Made by a program: the position numbers and the translations under genes. Source: CBDCUC01 sp965222485 (GTDB lineage Bacteria; Pseudomonadota; Alphaproteobacteria; Rhizobiales; Hyphomicrobiaceae). Taken from it: a stretch of DNA of 64,000 nucleotides. The notes under the pieces are model-generated. The model was not told the DNA's origin and did not search any database. It saw only the letters and a list, made by a program, of their open reading frames with translations. The stretch spans positions 558,001 through 622,000 of the forward strand of contig CBDCUC010000039.1 of assembly GCA_965222485.1 (NCBI GenBank). Reading direction: 5' to 3'. Below are positions 62,276 through 64,000 of the stretch, piece by piece (position 1 is the first letter of the stretch; each line of letters begins with the position of its first letter).

Positions 62276-62977
62276 ATGACTGCAAAGATCTTGCGGGCCT
62301 GCCTCGCATCTGTGCTCGCATCGGCACTCGTGAGCCTGCCAATCGCAGGCATCGCGGCCGCGGGAAAAATGCCCACGACCGGGGAGGTGCTGTTTGAGTC
62401 CGATCCATTGAAGGTACTGAGCAAGGGCACCAAACTGACCTACAGCTTCGAGCGCAAGGTTTCCAATGAAAAGCTTCTTGGGCCGGGTCGCACCGATCAG
62501 ATTACGATCGACGTACAAAACGAGCATTCGGACGGCAAGCGTGATATCGCTGTTCAGATCTTCACCGGTGAATATGCCCGCGAGGTGCAGAGGCTTGAGT
62601 CCTATACCAAGAATCCAGTTCTTGCATTATTCCTCGATCGTGCCGTGCGCAACTTCAGCCGCCTTACGGGTGGCTTCTCGGCACACTTGCAAAACCGATT
62701 TGTCAAGGAGTTGCACAACGGCACCAAGGTCGAGGCGGTCAAGGCAACTGTTGGCGGTAACCAGGTCGACGCATATCGCATTTCTTTTGCACCGTACGAG
62801 AATGACCCTAATTACACGAAGATGCAGGGTTACGAACGATCAAAGTTCGAATTCATCGTGAGCAATGCCGTGCCGGGCCATCTCGTCGAGCTGAATTCAG
62901 TTTATACCAGTACAATAAAGAGTGCGCCTCGGCTCGAAGAGCATATCAAGTTTGTTGAGGCAGGAGGATCGCAATGA
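62276..62977 (+). CDS. exported hypothetical protein of the quinoprotein locus
   Basis: 233 residues. It has a signal peptide (about 1-29, A-L-V-S-L-P-I-A-G-I-A-A-A) and then a beta-rich mature protein including G-T-K-L-T-Y-S-F-E-R-K, L-F-L-D-R-A-V-R-N-F-S-R-L-T-G-G and Y-R-I-S-F-A-P-Y. No cysteines are present. AGGAGG lies upstream of the ATG. It overlaps the next gene by four bases (ATGA). I do not recognise a characterised family. Confidence 0.78.
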   Translation: MTAKILRACLASVLASALVSLPIAGIAAAGKMPTTGEVLFESDPLKVLSKGTKLTYSFERKVSNEKLLGPGRTDQITIDVQNEHSDGKRDIAVQIFTGEYAREVQRLESYTKNPVLALFLDRAVRNFSRLTGGFSAHLQNRFVKELHNGTKVEAVKATVGGNQVDAYRISFAPYENDPNYTKMQGYERSKFEFIVSNAVPGHLVELNSVYTSTIKSAPRLEEHIKFVEAGGSQ

Positions 62978-63345
62978 AACTAAAGATGACGATGACAATC
63001 ATCGCAGCGCTTTTGGTTGCGGGCGTCTTGGCTGCACGTCCGCACGTAGCTGGCGCCGTTGAGTTGCCACCAAACGACTACCCAACCATTGCCCGTGCAG
63101 ACTATGTTTTCGCGTGCATGCAGGTTAACGGCCGCACACGCACGAACTTGGAAAAGTGTTCTTGCTCAATCGATACGATCGCTGAGATCTTGCCCTACGA
63201 TCAATATGAAGCGGCAGAAACGATAATGATGATGCGCCAGAAACCGGGAGAAAACGCGTCAATGTTTATCTCCTATGGGCCCTACAAAGAGAAAATAAAC
63301 AATTTGAAACGGGCTCAGATGGAAGGCGAACTGCGCTGTTTCTAA
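62974..63345 (+). CDS. small exported four-cysteine protein of the quinoprotein locus
   Basis: 123 residues. Signal peptide (about 1-28), then a helical mature domain with C-M-Q-V-N-G, K-C-S-C-S-I-D-T-I-A, P-Y-D-Q-Y-E-A-A-E-T and a terminal R-C-F. Four cysteines allow two disulfides. It is translationally coupled to the preceding gene by an ATGA overlap. Resembles conserved hypothetical proteins seen beside PQQ-dehydrogenase genes. Role unknown. Confidence 0.78.
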   Translation: MKLKMTMTIIAALLVAGVLAARPHVAGAVELPPNDYPTIARADYVFACMQVNGRTRTNLEKCSCSIDTIAEILPYDQYEAAETIMMMRQKPGENASMFISYGPYKEKINNLKRAQMEGELRCF

Positions 63346-63436
63346 CTTGTCATCGAAAGCCCGACGACCGAGCTGTCTCGTTGTGCAGGAAAAGACTAAA
63401 GCCTCACAGTAAAGTCGGGTGTAAAGACTTAGTAAT

Positions 63437-63470
63437 AAAACGGGCGACGCCATAAGGCATCGCCCGTTTT
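63437..63470. terminator. bidirectional intrinsic terminator
   Basis: AAAACGGGCGACGCC, an ATAA loop, then GGCATCGCCCGTTTT: a stem of about 14 bp with one mismatch, flanked by A-run and T-run. It sits between the convergent four-cysteine gene and the SoxYZ-like gene and can terminate both. Confidence 0.85.
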
Positions 63471-63542
63471 CCGTTGCATCGTTGTCCCTGCAGTTCAGCT
63501 CGCACCATCGTCATCTAGAGGGCAAGCAACTGCCTGTCAGGC

Positions 63543-64000
63543 TTAAGTGTCCGCGTTGGATTCTGAAATCGTGAATTCTTTTCCGTCGGTATCCTTGGCC
63601 GTAACCGTTAGCGGACCTTCCACACCAGACGCATAGGTAAATTGCAGATGTGGGTTCTCCGAGAACGAAATGCCGCCGACGAGCTTGAACACCACTTCGT
63701 TGCCTTTGCGGATATCAATTGAATTGACGAACTTTGCCGGAATGAAAAGGCCCGTGTAGTGGTTTACCTGCAGCCCTGAATTGTTTGGGTGCCTGATCAT
63801 GACTTGGCCTTCCCTCATGGGCGTTGAGGTATTGGCATGTCCGACAGACGGCTTGAGCTTCATCTTGCCAAGCTCCCGCATTGCGGTCTCCATGTCTTTC
63901 AGGGCCGGTGCTGAACAGCCGCCTGCCCCCTTAACAAACTTGGTGGTCATATGAAGCTTGCCATCTTCAGTTTCGATAATGGCGCGCACATTGGAGTACT
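63543..64000 (-). CDS. quinoprotein-dehydrogenase-associated SoxYZ-like carrier (partial)
   Basis: The window edge cuts the 5' end, so only the C-terminal part is visible (about 150 residues). The piece begins in the end of a SoxY-like domain: V-R-A-I-I-E-T-E-D-G, then the K-G-A-G-G-C-S-A-P-A motif with the carrier cysteine. A SoxZ-like immunoglobulin fold follows (M-I-R-H-P-N-N-S-G, I-P-A-K-F-V-N-S-I-D-I, S-E-N-P-H-L-Q-F-T-Y). These SoxY-SoxZ fusions occur beside PQQ-dependent dehydrogenases and relay proteins. The reading frame stays open to the window end. Confidence 0.87.
   Translation of the reverse strand, partial: YSNVRAIIETEDGKLHMTTKFVKGAGGCSAPALKDMETAMRELGKMKLKPSVGHANTSTPMREGQVMIRHPNNSGLQVNHYTGLFIPAKFVNSIDIRKGNEVVFKLVGGISFSENPHLQFTYASGVEGPLTVTAKDTDGKEFTISESNADT

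Noticed and set aside
1..64000. CRISPR arrays, insertion sequences and prophage genes
   Set aside because: No regularly spaced repeats, transposase motifs or phage structural genes were seen anywhere; the only mobile signatures are the tRNA-Glu island and one REP-like palindrome.

Overview
The window looks like a chromosomal segment of a methylotrophic alphaproteobacterium of the Hyphomicrobiales (Rhizobiales), most like the Hyphomicrobium/Filomicrobium/Methyloceanibacter group. Three things point there. The gene order slt-dapA-smpB-UDG-NYN-rpoZ-rsh-pdxJ-acpS-lepB-rnc-era-recO-parC is a Rhizobiales core arrangement. A complete fhcBADC set (formyltransferase/hydrolase complex of H4MPT-dependent C1 oxidation) is present. 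The right edge holds periplasmic partners of PQQ-dependent alcohol dehydrogenases (MxaD-like, YVTN propeller, SoxYZ-like). Base composition is moderate-to-high GC by eye; nothing was computed.

Layout. 0.2-2.7 kb: a tiny membrane ORF, a membrane-anchored double-H3TH protein and an alpha/beta hydrolase. 3.1-23 kb: core housekeeping genes for the cell wall, lysine, trans-translation, peroxiredoxins, DNA repair, stringent response, PLP, ACP activation, secretion, RNA processing and topoisomerase IV. 23-30 kb: arginyltransferase-like Bpt, an ArsM-type methyltransferase, an acyl-CoA ligase-like enzyme and an APH/P-loop kinase fusion. 30-42 kb: methionine synthesis (metY with a structured leader), hemN, phaC, and an aminotransferase-hom-glpX-recJ run.

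42-44 kb: a tRNA-Glu gene is followed by a 1.4-kb insertion. The insertion is bounded by an imperfect 25-bp copy of the tRNA 3' end and carries one unknown membrane-protein gene.

44-55 kb: an alanine/glycine symporter, then the most unusual part of the window. Three different proteins each carry a Rieske [2Fe-2S] domain: one fused to a pyruvate-oxidase-like TPP enzyme, one fused to a glutamate-synthase FMN/[3Fe-4S] domain, and one fused to a ferric-reductase-like haem membrane domain. They sit with a cation/proton antiporter, four small or single-span membrane proteins, a pentapeptide-repeat protein and a VWA-like DUF1194 protein. I read this as an uncharacterised membrane-linked redox system.

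55-64 kb: fhcBADC on the minus strand and, divergently, an operon-like set of exported proteins linked to quinoprotein dehydrogenases. The window ends inside a SoxYZ-like carrier gene. Together the C1 genes, PHA synthase and FBPase describe a cell that oxidises C1 compounds through H4MPT and stores carbon as polyhydroxyalkanoate.
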